Notes under the pieces: model-generated
Database searches by the model: none
The model's input: the letters and a program-made list of their open reading frames with translations, nothing else
What the model was told of the DNA's origin: nothing
Made by a program: the position numbers and the translations under genes
Assembly (NCBI RefSeq): GCF_001294335.1
Contig: NZ_LGKG01000207.1
Coordinates: forward strand, 124,001 to 188,000
DNA from: Streptomyces chattanoogensis
GTDB lineage: Bacteria; Actinomycetota; Actinomycetes; Streptomycetales; Streptomycetaceae
Length of the DNA: 64,000 nt
Reading direction: 5' to 3'
Part shown: positions 32,034-40,951 of the stretch, in pieces
How the letters are laid out: every line of letters begins with the position of its first letter
Numbering within the stretch: position 1 is the first letter of the stretch

Positions 32034-34052
32034 ATGGACAATGAGATCGTACAAGTAAAGATCCATCCAGCCATCGGTATCGCCCGGGTCGGCAACAGCG
32101 CCGAGCAGCCCTTCGTAGGCCCGGAGTCGCCGGACCAGCCGCCGCTGCCGCCCGGCTCGTACAAGGACGGTTCGGGGAAGATCATCCGGCAGGCCGCCCG
32201 TTTCCGGGTCTACGGCTACAACCGGGCGGGGCAGGTCGTCCGGGAGCTCAAGCTCGGCGAAGAGGGCGTGACCGAGATCAAGTGGTCGGTGCAGCTGGCC
32301 AACAAGAAGGCCGCCTGGTACCAGTTCCACATCCCGCTCGACATCCCCGAGGCCGAGCAGCTGACGGCCGATCAGCGGCGTTGGCGGAACGCCAAGGTCC
32401 AGGGGGCGGGCCGCAAGAAGCTCGTCGCCGACCCCGGCCGCAAGGCCATTCGCGCGTCCACGCACGAGACCGCCGCCTTCGACGGCAAGATCATGGACAA
32501 GCCGGTCTCCCTGGGGTCGATCTCCACCCAGAACGACGGCCGTCTGCTCGTCGTCGGCGGCGTCGGCAAGTCGGCTTCCTGGCAGACACCCGAGAAGCCG
32601 ATCTTCGGTGTCGCCAACAACGACACCTGGTACGACGACGTCTCCGACGGTCCGGTCACGGCGGAGGTCACCATCGGCGGCGCCACGAAGACCGCGGCCC
32701 CGGCCTGGGTCGTGGTGGCCCCGCCGCACTACGCACCCGGTGTGAAGACCGCCCGTACCCTTTACGACGTCCTCCACGACACGTTCGTCACCGAACAGAC
32801 GCTGCCCGTCGAGGACCGGCCCTCCTACCCGGAGCACATCGAACCGCTGCTGGGCCGGTTCTGTGACCTGCAGTGGGTCAACCGCGGATTTGCCACCCAG
32901 TTCGGCTGGAAGGGCCCGCACGACTTCCGCGACCCGGAGATGCGCAAGCGGCTCGCCGACCCCGGCGAGTCCAGCCGTGAGCTGCGCCGCCAGATCTACG
33001 TGCAGATGCGCGACTACGCCCGGGACGGGATCTCCCCGGTGCCCTGGCCGTGGCTCTACGGCGACGCCATGTCCAGCAGGCCCAACTCCGTCCGGCAGCA
33101 CATCACCCTCACCGCCGAGCAGGACCGGCTGCTGGCCCTGTGGGCCGACGGCCACTTCACCACCGGTCCGCCCCGCAAGGGCCACCCCGACGTGGACAAG
33201 GCACCCGTCGCGGAGCAGCCGGGCCTGCTCGACCGGGCCGCGCTGGACAACTGCGCCGCCGAGGCGTTCCACCCGGGCTGCGAGGTCACCTGGCCGATGC
33301 GGCACAAGACCATGTACTCCGAGCCGTTCCGCATCCTGCACCGCACGCCGGACAACCCGGAACGCGACTACGGCCCGGTGCTCAGCCTCCAGGACGCCCT
33401 GGGCAAGAACGGTCCGCTGTATGCGCAGGGGCCGGGCGATCTGACCCGCTGGATGGCCGCCCCCTGGCAGTGCGACACGGCGAGCTGCCGCTCCGGCTAC
33501 GAGGTGCGCGCCAACCTCGGGCCCCGCTACAGCCCGTACCTGCCGACGTTCTGGCCCGCCCAGATGCCCAACCATGTGCTCAAGAAGGCGGACTTCACCA
33601 CCGTCAACACCACGCCGACCGGCGGCGACGACAGTGCCAGGGAGAAGGCCTTCGAGAACCGGGCGGTGTGGCTGCGCGGCCTGACCGGCCCCGACTTCGA
33701 CAAGCAGCGCCGGCAGATGATCGACGACTGGTACCTGTTCGGCATCGTCGAGACGCACAAATACACCGTGGGTGACGGGAAGTTCCCCGACGACATCCAG
33801 GTGGAGTCCGAGCCCGGATACGCCCCGGTCCACGATCTGGCCAACCTCGTCAACATCCAGGTGCCCGAGGCGGGCGTGGTCGAACTGGCCGGTGCGGCCG
33901 ATGCCTGGACCGGGGAGGTCTCCGCCGAGTCCGTCGCGTCCATGCTCGTGCAACAGGCGGTCCAGGAGGTCAAGGAGGCGACCGGCCGGGACGAGGAGAC
34001 GATCGCCGCCGGGTACCTGGAGAAGCTCGACCCCTTCCACGGCAGCCAGTGA
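32034..34052 (+). CDS. LodA-like cysteine tryptophylquinone amino-acid oxidase
   Basis: 672 residues. LodA-family enzymes oxidise an amino acid (L-lysine epsilon-oxidase, glycine oxidase) to an aldehyde, releasing ammonia and H2O2, with a quinone cofactor built from a Cys and a Trp of the chain. Here the candidates are C416 (HPGCEVTW) and W478 (APWQCD). They are 62 residues apart, close to the spacing of the known LodA pair (516 and 581). The N-terminal HPAIGIARVGNS is also family typical. No signal peptide, as for LodA. ATG 32034 has GAAAGG upstream. It is coupled to the next gene, its presumed maturation partner, by GTGA. The amino-acid substrate cannot be read. Confidence 0.9.
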   Translation: MDNEIVQVKIHPAIGIARVGNSAEQPFVGPESPDQPPLPPGSYKDGSGKIIRQAARFRVYGYNRAGQVVRELKLGEEGVTEIKWSVQLANKKAAWYQFHIPLDIPEAEQLTADQRRWRNAKVQGAGRKKLVADPGRKAIRASTHETAAFDGKIMDKPVSLGSISTQNDGRLLVVGGVGKSASWQTPEKPIFGVANNDTWYDDVSDGPVTAEVTIGGATKTAAPAWVVVAPPHYAPGVKTARTLYDVLHDTFVTEQTLPVEDRPSYPEHIEPLLGRFCDLQWVNRGFATQFGWKGPHDFRDPEMRKRLADPGESSRELRRQIYVQMRDYARDGISPVPWPWLYGDAMSSRPNSVRQHITLTAEQDRLLALWADGHFTTGPPRKGHPDVDKAPVAEQPGLLDRAALDNCAAEAFHPGCEVTWPMRHKTMYSEPFRILHRTPDNPERDYGPVLSLQDALGKNGPLYAQGPGDLTRWMAAPWQCDTASCRSGYEVRANLGPRYSPYLPTFWPAQMPNHVLKKADFTTVNTTPTGGDDSAREKAFENRAVWLRGLTGPDFDKQRRQMIDDWYLFGIVETHKYTVGDGKFPDDIQVESEPGYAPVHDLANLVNIQVPEAGVVELAGAADAWTGEVSAESVASMLVQQAVQEVKEATGRDEETIAAGYLEKLDPFHGSQ

Positions 34053-35209
34053 GTCCCGCACCGGCGCCCGGCTACGACGTCGTGGTCGCGGGCGGTGGCC
34101 CGGCCGGCTGCGCCGCCGCGCTCGCCCTCGTACGGGCCGGGCGTACGGTGCTGCTGGCCGACGCGGGCACCGGGCCGCCCAAGGCCGGTGAGGCACTGGT
34201 GTCCGTGGCGCGGCTGCTGCTCGCCGACCTCGGCGTGCAGCGGCCGGTCCTGGACACCGGCCATCTGCCCTGCCACGGCAATCTGTCCGCCTGGGGCTCG
34301 GCCGAACTGCACGCCGTGGACTTCATCAACGACCCTTACGGCCACGGCTGGCACCTGGACCGTCCGCTCTTCGACCGGCGGCTGCGCGCGGCCGCCCGGG
34401 AGGCGGGTGCCACGGTCGCCGAGCACACCGCCGTACGGCGCCCCTCCCGGCAGCCGGACGGCACCTGGCACCTCGCCCTGCGCGGCCGCACGGAAAGAAG
34501 CGGCGCGGTCGGCGGGAGCGGAGAGCGCATGGTCCGCTGCCGCTGGGTGGTGGACGCCACCGGGCGGGGCGCCGCCCTCGCCGTCCGCTCCGGCGCCCGG
34601 CGGCGGACGGGCGACCGGCTGACCGCCCTCCACCTCACCCTCGACCCGGCTTCGGAGGCGGGGGCGGCGGAAGACACCCGTTCGCTGGTCGAGTCCGACC
34701 CGGACGGCTGGTGGTACACCGCCCTGCTGCCCTCCCGGCACCGCCTGGTCGCCTACTTCACCGACCCCGATCTGCCCGGAGCCGCCCGCGGCACCGAGTG
34801 GTTCCGCAACCGGCTGCTGGCCACCCGGCACGTCTCCCGCCGGGCCCGCCCGCACGGGCTCGGCCTCCGGCCACCCCGCCGCGCCCCCGCGCACAGCGCC
34901 CATCTGGACCGGGTGTACGGCGACGGCTGGACGGCGGCCGGAGACGCCGCGGCCGCCTTCGACCCGCTCAGCTCCCAGGGCATCCTCACCGCCCTGTACA
35001 CCGGGCTGAGCGCGGGCGAGGCGGTCGACGCCACGTTGGGCGGCGACCGGGCGGCGCTGGCCGATTACGCGGCGAAGGTCACCACGGCCCGCACCGCCTA
35101 CCAGCACGGCCACCGAGCCGTACACGCCCAGGAAACCCGCTGGTCCGACCGCCCCTTCTGGGCCCGGCGGCAGCGGAACACCGTCACGCAAGGCGAGACC
35201 GCACCATGA
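34049..35209 (+). CDS. LodB-like FAD-dependent maturation oxidoreductase
   Basis: 386 residues. FAD-dependent oxidoreductase of the tryptophan-halogenase/monooxygenase-like group: dinucleotide motif VVAGGGPAGCAAA near 10, DATGRG in the middle, and GDAAAAFDPLSSQG near 295, which binds the flavin phosphates. In LodA systems this partner generates the tryptophylquinone cofactor. GTG 34049 overlaps the LodA stop. The next gene overlaps its own stop as ATGA, making a three-gene coupled unit. Confidence 0.9.
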   Translation: MSPAPAPGYDVVVAGGGPAGCAAALALVRAGRTVLLADAGTGPPKAGEALVSVARLLLADLGVQRPVLDTGHLPCHGNLSAWGSAELHAVDFINDPYGHGWHLDRPLFDRRLRAAAREAGATVAEHTAVRRPSRQPDGTWHLALRGRTERSGAVGGSGERMVRCRWVVDATGRGAALAVRSGARRRTGDRLTALHLTLDPASEAGAAEDTRSLVESDPDGWWYTALLPSRHRLVAYFTDPDLPGAARGTEWFRNRLLATRHVSRRARPHGLGLRPPRRAPAHSAHLDRVYGDGWTAAGDAAAAFDPLSSQGILTALYTGLSAGEAVDATLGGDRAALADYAAKVTTARTAYQHGHRAVHAQETRWSDRPFWARRQRNTVTQGETAP

Positions 35210-35928
35210 CCACCACACCCGGATCCGCCCCCGCCGACAGACCCGAGCACTTCCACCGCTTCCTGCTGCTGGGCAGGAAAAGGCTCTTCTTCTACCACCT
35301 GGCGCAGTACGACCCGAAGTCCGGCCACGACTACCAGGCCGTCTTCAGCTTCACCGTCAAGGACGACGGCGAGCTGAAGACGAGGTACCTGGAGGATCTG
35401 GCGAAGAACGAGCACAAGCGGGTGTTCCACTCACTGCGCTGCCCGCACCGCTTCGAGCTCCCGGAGCTGCGGAACGGCAAGGAGTTCACGGCCCACCTGG
35501 AGCGCGTCGTCGTCGAGGAGAACGGCAGCCGCACGTTCCAGACGCTGACGACGGCCGAGACCCCGGTGGAGTGCAAGAAGGAGGACGTGCTCTCCTTCCG
35601 CAAGCTCGGCGGCCGTCCCTACCCCGGCTCCCTCACCTACCTGGTATGCGGCGAAGGCGACGAGATCCACCTGGCGCATCACCTCGCGGCGCGCCCGAAC
35701 TGGGACGAGGCCGTCACCGTCACCACCGCGGAGGCCATCGACCCGGCGGCCTTGCAGAAGTTCCCGACCCTGGTCATCGGGTCGATCCGGGATGCCCACG
35801 GCACGCTGGTCGAGAGCCCGCTGAAAAAAGGTCAGCAGTTCCAGGGCAGGCTCAGGGGGACCGGCCTGACCGTCGACTTCACCGTCGGCCGTCAGGGCTG
35901 GTGGAACCACACCAGCCTCAACGACTGA
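35206..35928 (+). CDS. Third gene of LodA/LodB operon, unknown function
   Basis: 240 residues, cytoplasmic, beta-rich by composition, with no motif I recognise. It opens with RPEHFHRFLLLGRKRLFFY and has a single Cys pair region (VECKKEDV, YLVCGEGDE). The ATG overlaps the LodB stop as ATGA, so it should be made in step with LodA and LodB. Possible roles are a chaperone for apo-LodA, an aldehyde-handling protein or an immunity factor against H2O2; none is shown by the sequence. A weak hairpin follows. Confidence 0.8.
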   Translation: MTTTPGSAPADRPEHFHRFLLLGRKRLFFYHLAQYDPKSGHDYQAVFSFTVKDDGELKTRYLEDLAKNEHKRVFHSLRCPHRFELPELRNGKEFTAHLERVVVEENGSRTFQTLTTAETPVECKKEDVLSFRKLGGRPYPGSLTYLVCGEGDEIHLAHHLAARPNWDEAVTVTTAEAIDPAALQKFPTLVIGSIRDAHGTLVESPLKKGQQFQGRLRGTGLTVDFTVGRQGWWNHTSLND

Positions 35929-35935
35929 CCGGCAC

Positions 35936-35970
35936 GGCCCGTCCCGGGCGGCAGGTGCGCCACGGGCCGG
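35936..35970. terminator. Possible terminator between LodA operon and polyol kinase gene
   Basis: Eight-base complementary arms CGGCCCGT (35936-35943) and ACGGGCCG (35963-35970) with a GC-rich 19-base loop, in the 59-bp gap between convergent genes. The position supports termination; the long loop makes it uncertain. Confidence 0.4.
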
Positions 35971-35987
35971 CCGTGGTCATCCGTACC

Positions 35988-37391
35988 TCATCCGTACATC
36001 AGCGAGCGGGCCTGCGCGTAGGCCTCGCGGATGCGGCGGCCGGTGGAGCCGTCGGCCGGTACGGGGATCCGGCGGGCCGCGGCGAGGGGCCAGTGCGGTG
36101 GCTCGGGGGTGCCTGCCAGGGCCCAGGCGGCCTGGCGGGCCGCGCCGAGGGCGACGTACTCCTCGGGTTCGGGCACGGTGACCGGGGTGCCGAAGATCTC
36201 GGCGGCTATCTCACCGACCACGGGGGCCTTGGCCGCCCCTCCGATGATGAGTACGCGGCGGGCGCTGACGTCCTGGGCCCGCAGTCTGTCGAGGGCGTCG
36301 GCCATGTTGCACAGCATGCCTTCGACGGCTGCGCGCGCGACGTTCGGCGGGTGCATGTTCGCCTTGCGCATGCCCATCAGACTGCCTGCGGCCTCGGGGA
36401 GGTTGGGGGTGCGCTCGCCTCCCAGGTACGGGAGCAGGACCAGGCCGCCGGCGCCGGGCTCGGCCCCGCGGGCGAGGGGGTCGAGGTCGTCGAGTGCGAT
36501 GCCGAGCATGCGGGCGCTGGAGCTGAGGACCCGGGCGGCGTTGAGGGTGCACACCAGCGGCAGGAAGCGGCCGGTGGCGTCGGCGAAGCCGGCGACGGCG
36601 CCGGTGGGGTCGCCCGTGGGGTGTTCGGAGAGTGCGAAGGCGGTGCCGCTGGTGCCCAGCGAGATCACCACGTCGCCGGGCTGGATGCCCAGTCCGAGGG
36701 CCGCGCCCATGTTGTCGCCGGTGCCGGGTGCCACGAGGGCGCCGTGCGGTGCCCGGCCGGCCGCTTCGTACGAGCCGAGTACGCGGGGCAGTTCGGGGGT
36801 GCGGCCGCCGAAGGCGAGGGCGAGGAGGTCGTGGCGGTAGGCGCCGTCGGCCGGTGACCAGTAGCCGGTGCCGGAGGCGTCTCCCCGGTCGGTGACCGGT
36901 GCGGCGGACGTACCGGGGCCGCCGCACAACCGCCAGGTCAGCCAGTCGTGCGGCAGCATCACCCGCTCCGTGCGGTCCGCGAGCCGTGGCTCGTGCTCGG
37001 CCAGCCACCGCAGCTTGGCGGCGGTGATGGCGGCGACCGGTACGGTGCCGACCGCCTCGGCCCATTTCTCCGGCCCGCCGAGGTCGTCGACGAGATCCGC
37101 CGCGGCCTGCGCGGAGCGGGTGTCGTTCCACAGCAGCGCATCGCGCACCGGCTGCCCGGCCGCGTCAAGGGCGACCAGGCCGTGCTGCTGCCCCGCGACC
37201 GCGATGGCGTCGACCCGTTCCAGGAGGCCGCTGCCCGCTTCGCGGAGCGCCTGCCACCAGGCCTCGGGGGCGACCTCGGTGCCATCGGGATGGGCGGCGC
37301 GGCCCCGATGGAGGACCTCCCCGGTGTCTGCGTCGCAGACGACGACCTTGCAGGACTGGGTAGAGGAGTCCACACCGGCAACTATGGGCAT
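35988..37391 (-). CDS. xylB: Xylulokinase-like FGGY carbohydrate kinase
   Basis: 467-residue FGGY-family kinase. The N-terminal phosphate loop is MPIVAGVDSSTQSCKVVV, GQQHG(L) and WNDTRS mark the sugar site, and ISLGTSGTAF plus LIIGGAAKA are the ATP-binding blocks. These are the features of xylulokinases, which phosphorylate D-xylulose in the cytoplasm. ATG 37391 fits the family start; a TTG 21 bases upstream is possible. It is the last gene of a minus-strand unit with a zinc polyol dehydrogenase and a DeoR repressor, consistent with oxidation of xylitol or arabitol to xylulose followed by phosphorylation. Confidence 0.88.
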   Translation of the reverse strand: MPIVAGVDSSTQSCKVVVCDADTGEVLHRGRAAHPDGTEVAPEAWWQALREAGSGLLERVDAIAVAGQQHGLVALDAAGQPVRDALLWNDTRSAQAAADLVDDLGGPEKWAEAVGTVPVAAITAAKLRWLAEHEPRLADRTERVMLPHDWLTWRLCGGPGTSAAPVTDRGDASGTGYWSPADGAYRHDLLALAFGGRTPELPRVLGSYEAAGRAPHGALVAPGTGDNMGAALGLGIQPGDVVISLGTSGTAFALSEHPTGDPTGAVAGFADATGRFLPLVCTLNAARVLSSSARMLGIALDDLDPLARGAEPGAGGLVLLPYLGGERTPNLPEAAGSLMGMRKANMHPPNVARAAVEGMLCNMADALDRLRAQDVSARRVLIIGGAAKAPVVGEIAAEIFGTPVTVPEPEEYVALGAARQAAWALAGTPEPPHWPLAAARRIPVPADGSTGRRIREAYAQARSLMYG

Positions 37392-37429
37392 GACGATGTC
37401 GCTTCCGTGCAACGAGACGGGACAGTAAG

Positions 37430-37477
37430 GGAGTTGGGGGGTGGGGCGTGGGGGGGGTGAAATGAGGGGGGTTGGGG
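37430..37477 (+). other. G-rich tract with quadruplex potential
   Basis: Between the dehydrogenase stop and the kinase start the + strand has successive G runs (GGG, GGGGGG, GGGG, a run of eight, GGGGGG, GGGG) with short spacers. This strand is the template for the operon, so a folded quadruplex could slow RNA polymerase between the two genes. Confidence 0.5.
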
Positions 37478-37488
37478 AACGCGGGAGT

Positions 37489-38487
37489 TCAGGCCTGCGG
37501 GCGGAGCTGGATCTTGCGGCCGGAGCCGTCGCGGAAGGTCTGCAGGGCGGCGGAGAAGTCGTCCAGCCCGTAGCTGTGGGTGATCATCGTGTCGGCGTCG
37601 ATGACCCCCTTCGCCATCAGGTCCACGGCCCGGCCGAAGCTGTGCAGGACGGCCATCGATCCGACGATGGTGATCTCGTCGTTGTAGACGCTGAACGGCG
37701 AGAAGGACGCCTTGGCGGCGGACGGTGCGACGCCGAACTGCTGGAAGGTGCCACCGCGCCGGACCCGGGTGAGGCCGTCCTCGATGACGGGGATGACGCC
37801 GGTGCAGTCGATGACGGTCTCCCAGCCCTGGGGCCGGTCCAGTGCGGCGGCGCTCGTCGCGGTGGCGTCCGCGCCGAGCTGTTCGGCGATCGCCAGCCGG
37901 TCCGTGTTGAGGTCGACGACCGAGAGGGAGGCCGCGCCGGCGGCCTTGGCGAGCTGGAGCATCATCAGGCCCATGGTGCCCGCGCCGTAGATGAGGTAGT
38001 GGTCGCCGAGGCGCCGCGGCAGGACGTCGAAGCCGCGTACCGCGCAGGACAGCGGCTCGATCAGCGTGCCCTGTGCGACGTCGATGCTCTCCGGCAGCCG
38101 GTAGCAGTTGGCGGCCGGTACCTTCACGTACTCGGCCATCGCGCCGTCCACGGTGTCGCCGATCGCGCCCCAGTTCTCGCACAGGTTGCCGTGCCCGATC
38201 GAGCAGTAGTGGCAGGCGCCGCAGAAGAGCGAGGGGTCGACGGCGACCTGCTCGCCGGTGCGCAGCCCGGTCACGCCCTCGCCGAGCGCGACGATCTCGC
38301 CGGTGAACTCATGGCCGGGAATGATCGGGTACGGGGTGGGCGCGAACTCTCCCTGGACGATGTGCACATCGGTGCCGCAGATGCCCACCGCGGCGGGGGC
38401 GACGATGACCTCGCCGGGGCCCGGGGTGGGGTCGTCGACCGTGGTGACCTCGTAGTTCCCGGGGGTGTGGATGACGACAGCACGCAT
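37489..38487 (-). CDS. Zinc-dependent polyol dehydrogenase (MDR family)
   Basis: 332-residue medium-chain dehydrogenase. Catalytic zinc site ICGTDVH and GHEFTGE, structural-zinc loop CGACHYCSIGHGNLC with four Cys, and Rossmann motif YGAGTMGLMML. It resembles sorbitol/xylitol/arabitol dehydrogenases that oxidise a polyol with NAD to the ketose. Within the DeoR-dehydrogenase-kinase unit the likely product is D-xylulose, for the kinase downstream. Exact polyol not determinable. Confidence 0.88.
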   Translation of the reverse strand: MRAVVIHTPGNYEVTTVDDPTPGPGEVIVAPAAVGICGTDVHIVQGEFAPTPYPIIPGHEFTGEIVALGEGVTGLRTGEQVAVDPSLFCGACHYCSIGHGNLCENWGAIGDTVDGAMAEYVKVPAANCYRLPESIDVAQGTLIEPLSCAVRGFDVLPRRLGDHYLIYGAGTMGLMMLQLAKAAGAASLSVVDLNTDRLAIAEQLGADATATSAAALDRPQGWETVIDCTGVIPVIEDGLTRVRRGGTFQQFGVAPSAAKASFSPFSVYNDEITIVGSMAVLHSFGRAVDLMAKGVIDADTMITHSYGLDDFSAALQTFRDGSGRKIQLRPQA

Positions 38488-38555
38488 GGATCGGGGCCTT
38501 TCTCGGGGGTGCGCCGGGGGATGCGCTCGGGGAAATCAGGGAGCCTCGGTCCGGC

Positions 38556-39356
38556 TCAGCTGTGGGGATCGACGGTGCGGACCTCGACGCCGAGGTCCCG
38601 CACGGGCTTCAGTTCGCTCTCTGGGGTTTCGGCGTCGGTGACCAGCAGGTCGTAGCCGCTGACGTCGCCGTACGGATAGGTGGCGGTGCGGCCGAACTTG
38701 CTGTGGTCGACCGCGAGTACGGCGCGGTCGGCGGCCTGCAGATAGGCCTGCTTGTTGTCCGCGTACTCGCGCACCGGGTGGAAGAGCCGGCCGCCGCTTA
38801 TCGAGGTGGCGGTGACGAAGGCGACGGTGGCGCGGATGTCCTGCAGCTGCCGCCGGGTCCCCGGGCCGGCGCAGGACTCGAAGTCCTCGTAGAAACGGTC
38901 ACCGAGCAGCGTCACCTCGGCCGGCGAGGCGGCCAGGAGGTAGGTGATGCGCAGCGAGTTGGTGATCACCCGGATCCCGTCGACGGTGGAGAGCCGGCGG
39001 GCGAGCGGGAAGAGCGTCGAGCCGCAGTCGATCAGCACCGTGTCGCCGGGGGAGACCTCTTTCACGAGGGCGTCCGCGATGGCGGTCTTGACCGCGACAT
39101 TGGCGTTCTCCCGGAAGCGCAGCGCGCTCTCCATGGCGACGTTGGAGAAGGCCGTCGCCACTCCGCGGCCCTTGCGCAGCAACTGGCGCTCATGGAGGTT
39201 GTCCAGATCCCGGTGCATGGTCATCACGCTGACGCGCATGCGCTCGGCGAGGTCGGCGATCCGGATCTCGCCTTCCTGGGCGACATGGCGCAGCACCGCC
39301 TGGCGGCGCTCCTCGACCTCGGCCTCGGAGCCGCGACTCGCTCGCATCGTGGGCAT
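38556..39356 (-). CDS. DeoR-family transcriptional repressor
   Basis: 266 residues. The N-terminal DeoR helix-turn-helix is RRQAVLRHVAQEGEIRIADLAERM then SVMTMHRDLDNL; the C-terminal sugar-phosphate-sensing domain has VLIDCGSTLFPLARRL and the VTD loop. It is the first gene of the polyol operon and divergent from an MFS transporter gene. It probably represses both directions until a sugar phosphate binds. A TCACA-N7-TGTGA dyad lies in the shared gap. Confidence 0.88.
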   Translation of the reverse strand: MPTMRASRGSEAEVEERRQAVLRHVAQEGEIRIADLAERMRVSVMTMHRDLDNLHERQLLRKGRGVATAFSNVAMESALRFRENANVAVKTAIADALVKEVSPGDTVLIDCGSTLFPLARRLSTVDGIRVITNSLRITYLLAASPAEVTLLGDRFYEDFESCAGPGTRRQLQDIRATVAFVTATSISGGRLFHPVREYADNKQAYLQAADRAVLAVDHSKFGRTATYPYGDVSGYDLLVTDAETPESELKPVRDLGVEVRTVDPHS

Positions 39357-39405
39357 CCCCGTTCGTTTTCGTGGCGGTCCTCCGCCGTGCTCTCACCCTA
39401 GAACA

Positions 39406-39422
39406 TCACACACTTTATGTGA
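39406..39422. promoter_or_regulatory. Candidate DeoR operator in divergent gap
   Basis: TCACA (39406-39410) and TGTGA (39418-39422) around 7 bases, in the 148-bp gap between the DeoR gene and the MFS gene. The region is AT-rich for this genome, as expected of a promoter. The assignment to the adjacent repressor is inferred from position. Confidence 0.45.
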
Positions 39423-39504
39423 AGCTCTTGAAATTCTCTGTGAGGTTGTTCAGTCTGATGCGCAGCCGTCGGGCGAACGCCCGGCCCCTCAGGAGGTCTC
39501 CCCC

Positions 39505-40875
39505 GTGCTGCGCACACCCCAAGAGCGCGATCCGTCGCTGCCCCGCCCCGCCGTCCTCGGGATCCCCCGGGCCCTCATATGGGGCTATATCGGCGTCCTG
39601 CTCTTCATGATCGGCGACGGCGTGGAGACCAGCTATCTGCCCACGTACTTCAAGACGGACCTGGGCTTCGCCGAGGCGAGCGTCGGCATCATCTTCACGG
39701 TGTACGGGGTGACCGCCGCGGTGGGCGCCTTCCTGGCGGGCGGGCTCTCCGACCTGTGGGGGCCACGCCGGGTGATGATGGCCGGCGCCGCGTGCTGGGC
39801 GGTGTGCCACGCCCTGATGCTCGCGGTCGCCGTCCCCGCCCACTCCTACTGGCTGATCCTTTTCACCTATGGCCTGCGCGGCTTCGGGTATCCGCTGTTC
39901 GCCTACGGATTCATGGTCTGGATCATGGCGGGCGCCCCGGAGCGGCAGCTCGGCAAGGCGCTCGGCTGGTTCTGGTTCTGCTTCACCATGGGCTACCCCG
40001 TCATCGGCTCCGCCATGGTCTCGTTCCTCAAGCCCATGATCGGCTTCTACCACACCCTGTGGGTGTCCCTGGCGATGATCGTCGCGGGCGCCCTGGTCGT
40101 GCTCCTCCTGCTGCGTGAACGCACCGGATTCCAGGGCCTGTCCAGGGAGCCGGAACAGGTCGGCCTGACGCGTACCTTCCTGGGCTGTTTCACCGTCATG
40201 TTCACCAAGCCGCGCGTCGGCATGGGCGCGGTGGTCCGGCTCATCAACACCACCTCGCAGTTCGGCGTGTGGGTCTTCGTCCCGCTCTTCCTGATCGATC
40301 AGGTCGGCTTCAGCGCCCAGGAGTGGGCCTCACTGCTGATCGTCATGATGGTCAGCAATCTCGCCTGCGTCGTCACCTTCGGCGCGCTCGGCGACAGGTG
40401 GAGCCGGCGCAAGACCGTCGCCTGGCTCGGCGGCGTGGTCTCGGCGATCGCCTGCCTGGCGCTGTACTACGTCCCGTCGACCGCCGGCCACGACTATCTG
40501 CTGGTCGCGATCGCGGCCGGCGCGCTGGGTGTCGGCATGGCCGGCTACGTCCCCCTGCCGCCGCTCATGACCTCGCAGGATCCGGAGCGCAAGGGCCAGA
40601 TCATGTCGGCCTACACGCTGGGCGCCGGCGCCAGCATGGCCTTCGGCCCGCTCATCGGCACGGTCTTCATCGGCTCGATCGGCATCGGCGGGGTCATGTG
40701 GATCTATGCCGCCCTGCACCTGCTCAGCACCGTCCTCGTGCTGTTCATGAAGACGCCCGAGACGCGGACGGCGCACCACGCCCCCGCCGCCGAGCGGCCC
40801 GCCGGGCCCGAGGCCGAGCGGACGACCGAGCGGGAGACCGTAGGAGCGTTGACAGCCCCCGGCCGGGAGCTTTAA
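39505..40875 (+). CDS. MFS sugar/polyol transporter
   Basis: 456-residue major facilitator with 12 predicted helices. It shows the GLSDLWGPRRVMMAG loop (the G-x-x-x-D-R/x-G-R-R signature of MFS loop 2-3) and its echo GALGDRWSRRKTVAWLGG in the second half. GTG 39505 has a strong AGGAGG 7 bases upstream. Divergent from the DeoR-controlled dehydrogenase and kinase, so probably a polyol importer of the D-arabitol/ribitol transporter kind. Its 3' end contains the TTGACA of the next gene's promoter. Confidence 0.88.
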   Translation: MLRTPQERDPSLPRPAVLGIPRALIWGYIGVLLFMIGDGVETSYLPTYFKTDLGFAEASVGIIFTVYGVTAAVGAFLAGGLSDLWGPRRVMMAGAACWAVCHALMLAVAVPAHSYWLILFTYGLRGFGYPLFAYGFMVWIMAGAPERQLGKALGWFWFCFTMGYPVIGSAMVSFLKPMIGFYHTLWVSLAMIVAGALVVLLLLRERTGFQGLSREPEQVGLTRTFLGCFTVMFTKPRVGMGAVVRLINTTSQFGVWVFVPLFLIDQVGFSAQEWASLLIVMMVSNLACVVTFGALGDRWSRRKTVAWLGGVVSAIACLALYYVPSTAGHDYLLVAIAAGALGVGMAGYVPLPPLMTSQDPERKGQIMSAYTLGAGASMAFGPLIGTVFIGSIGIGGVMWIYAALHLLSTVLVLFMKTPETRTAHHAPAAERPAGPEAERTTERETVGALTAPGREL

Positions 40876-40910
40876 TGAAGGAAGAGTACATATGAGCCAT
40901 ATGCGCTCAT
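40849..40910 (+). promoter_or_regulatory. Promoter plus SorC-type operator ahead of the sugar-regulator gene
   Basis: TTGACA at 40849-40854, 16 bases, TTTAAT at 40871-40876, then the palindrome ATGAGC-N7-GCTCAT at 40892-40910. The operator lies where the transcript would start, so bound regulator should block the polymerase: autoregulation. The same arrangement recurs at 45003-45067. A 9-codon frame (MSHMRSFGR) starts within the operator behind GGAAGAG; it may be coincidental. Confidence 0.75.
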
Positions 40911-40951
40911 TCGGGCGCTAAGGCTCGGCGCCGAGAAAGGCCAGGCCCGCC

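Noticed and set aside
31431..34196. Minus-strand frame of over 900 codons across the LodA gene
   Set aside because: Only its last 151 codons (from GTG 31886) have protein-like composition; the rest is antisense of LodA.
37441..38655. + strand frame opposite the dehydrogenase gene
   Set aside because: Antisense shadow rich in Gly/Val/Asp; the dehydrogenase has full zinc and Rossmann motifs.
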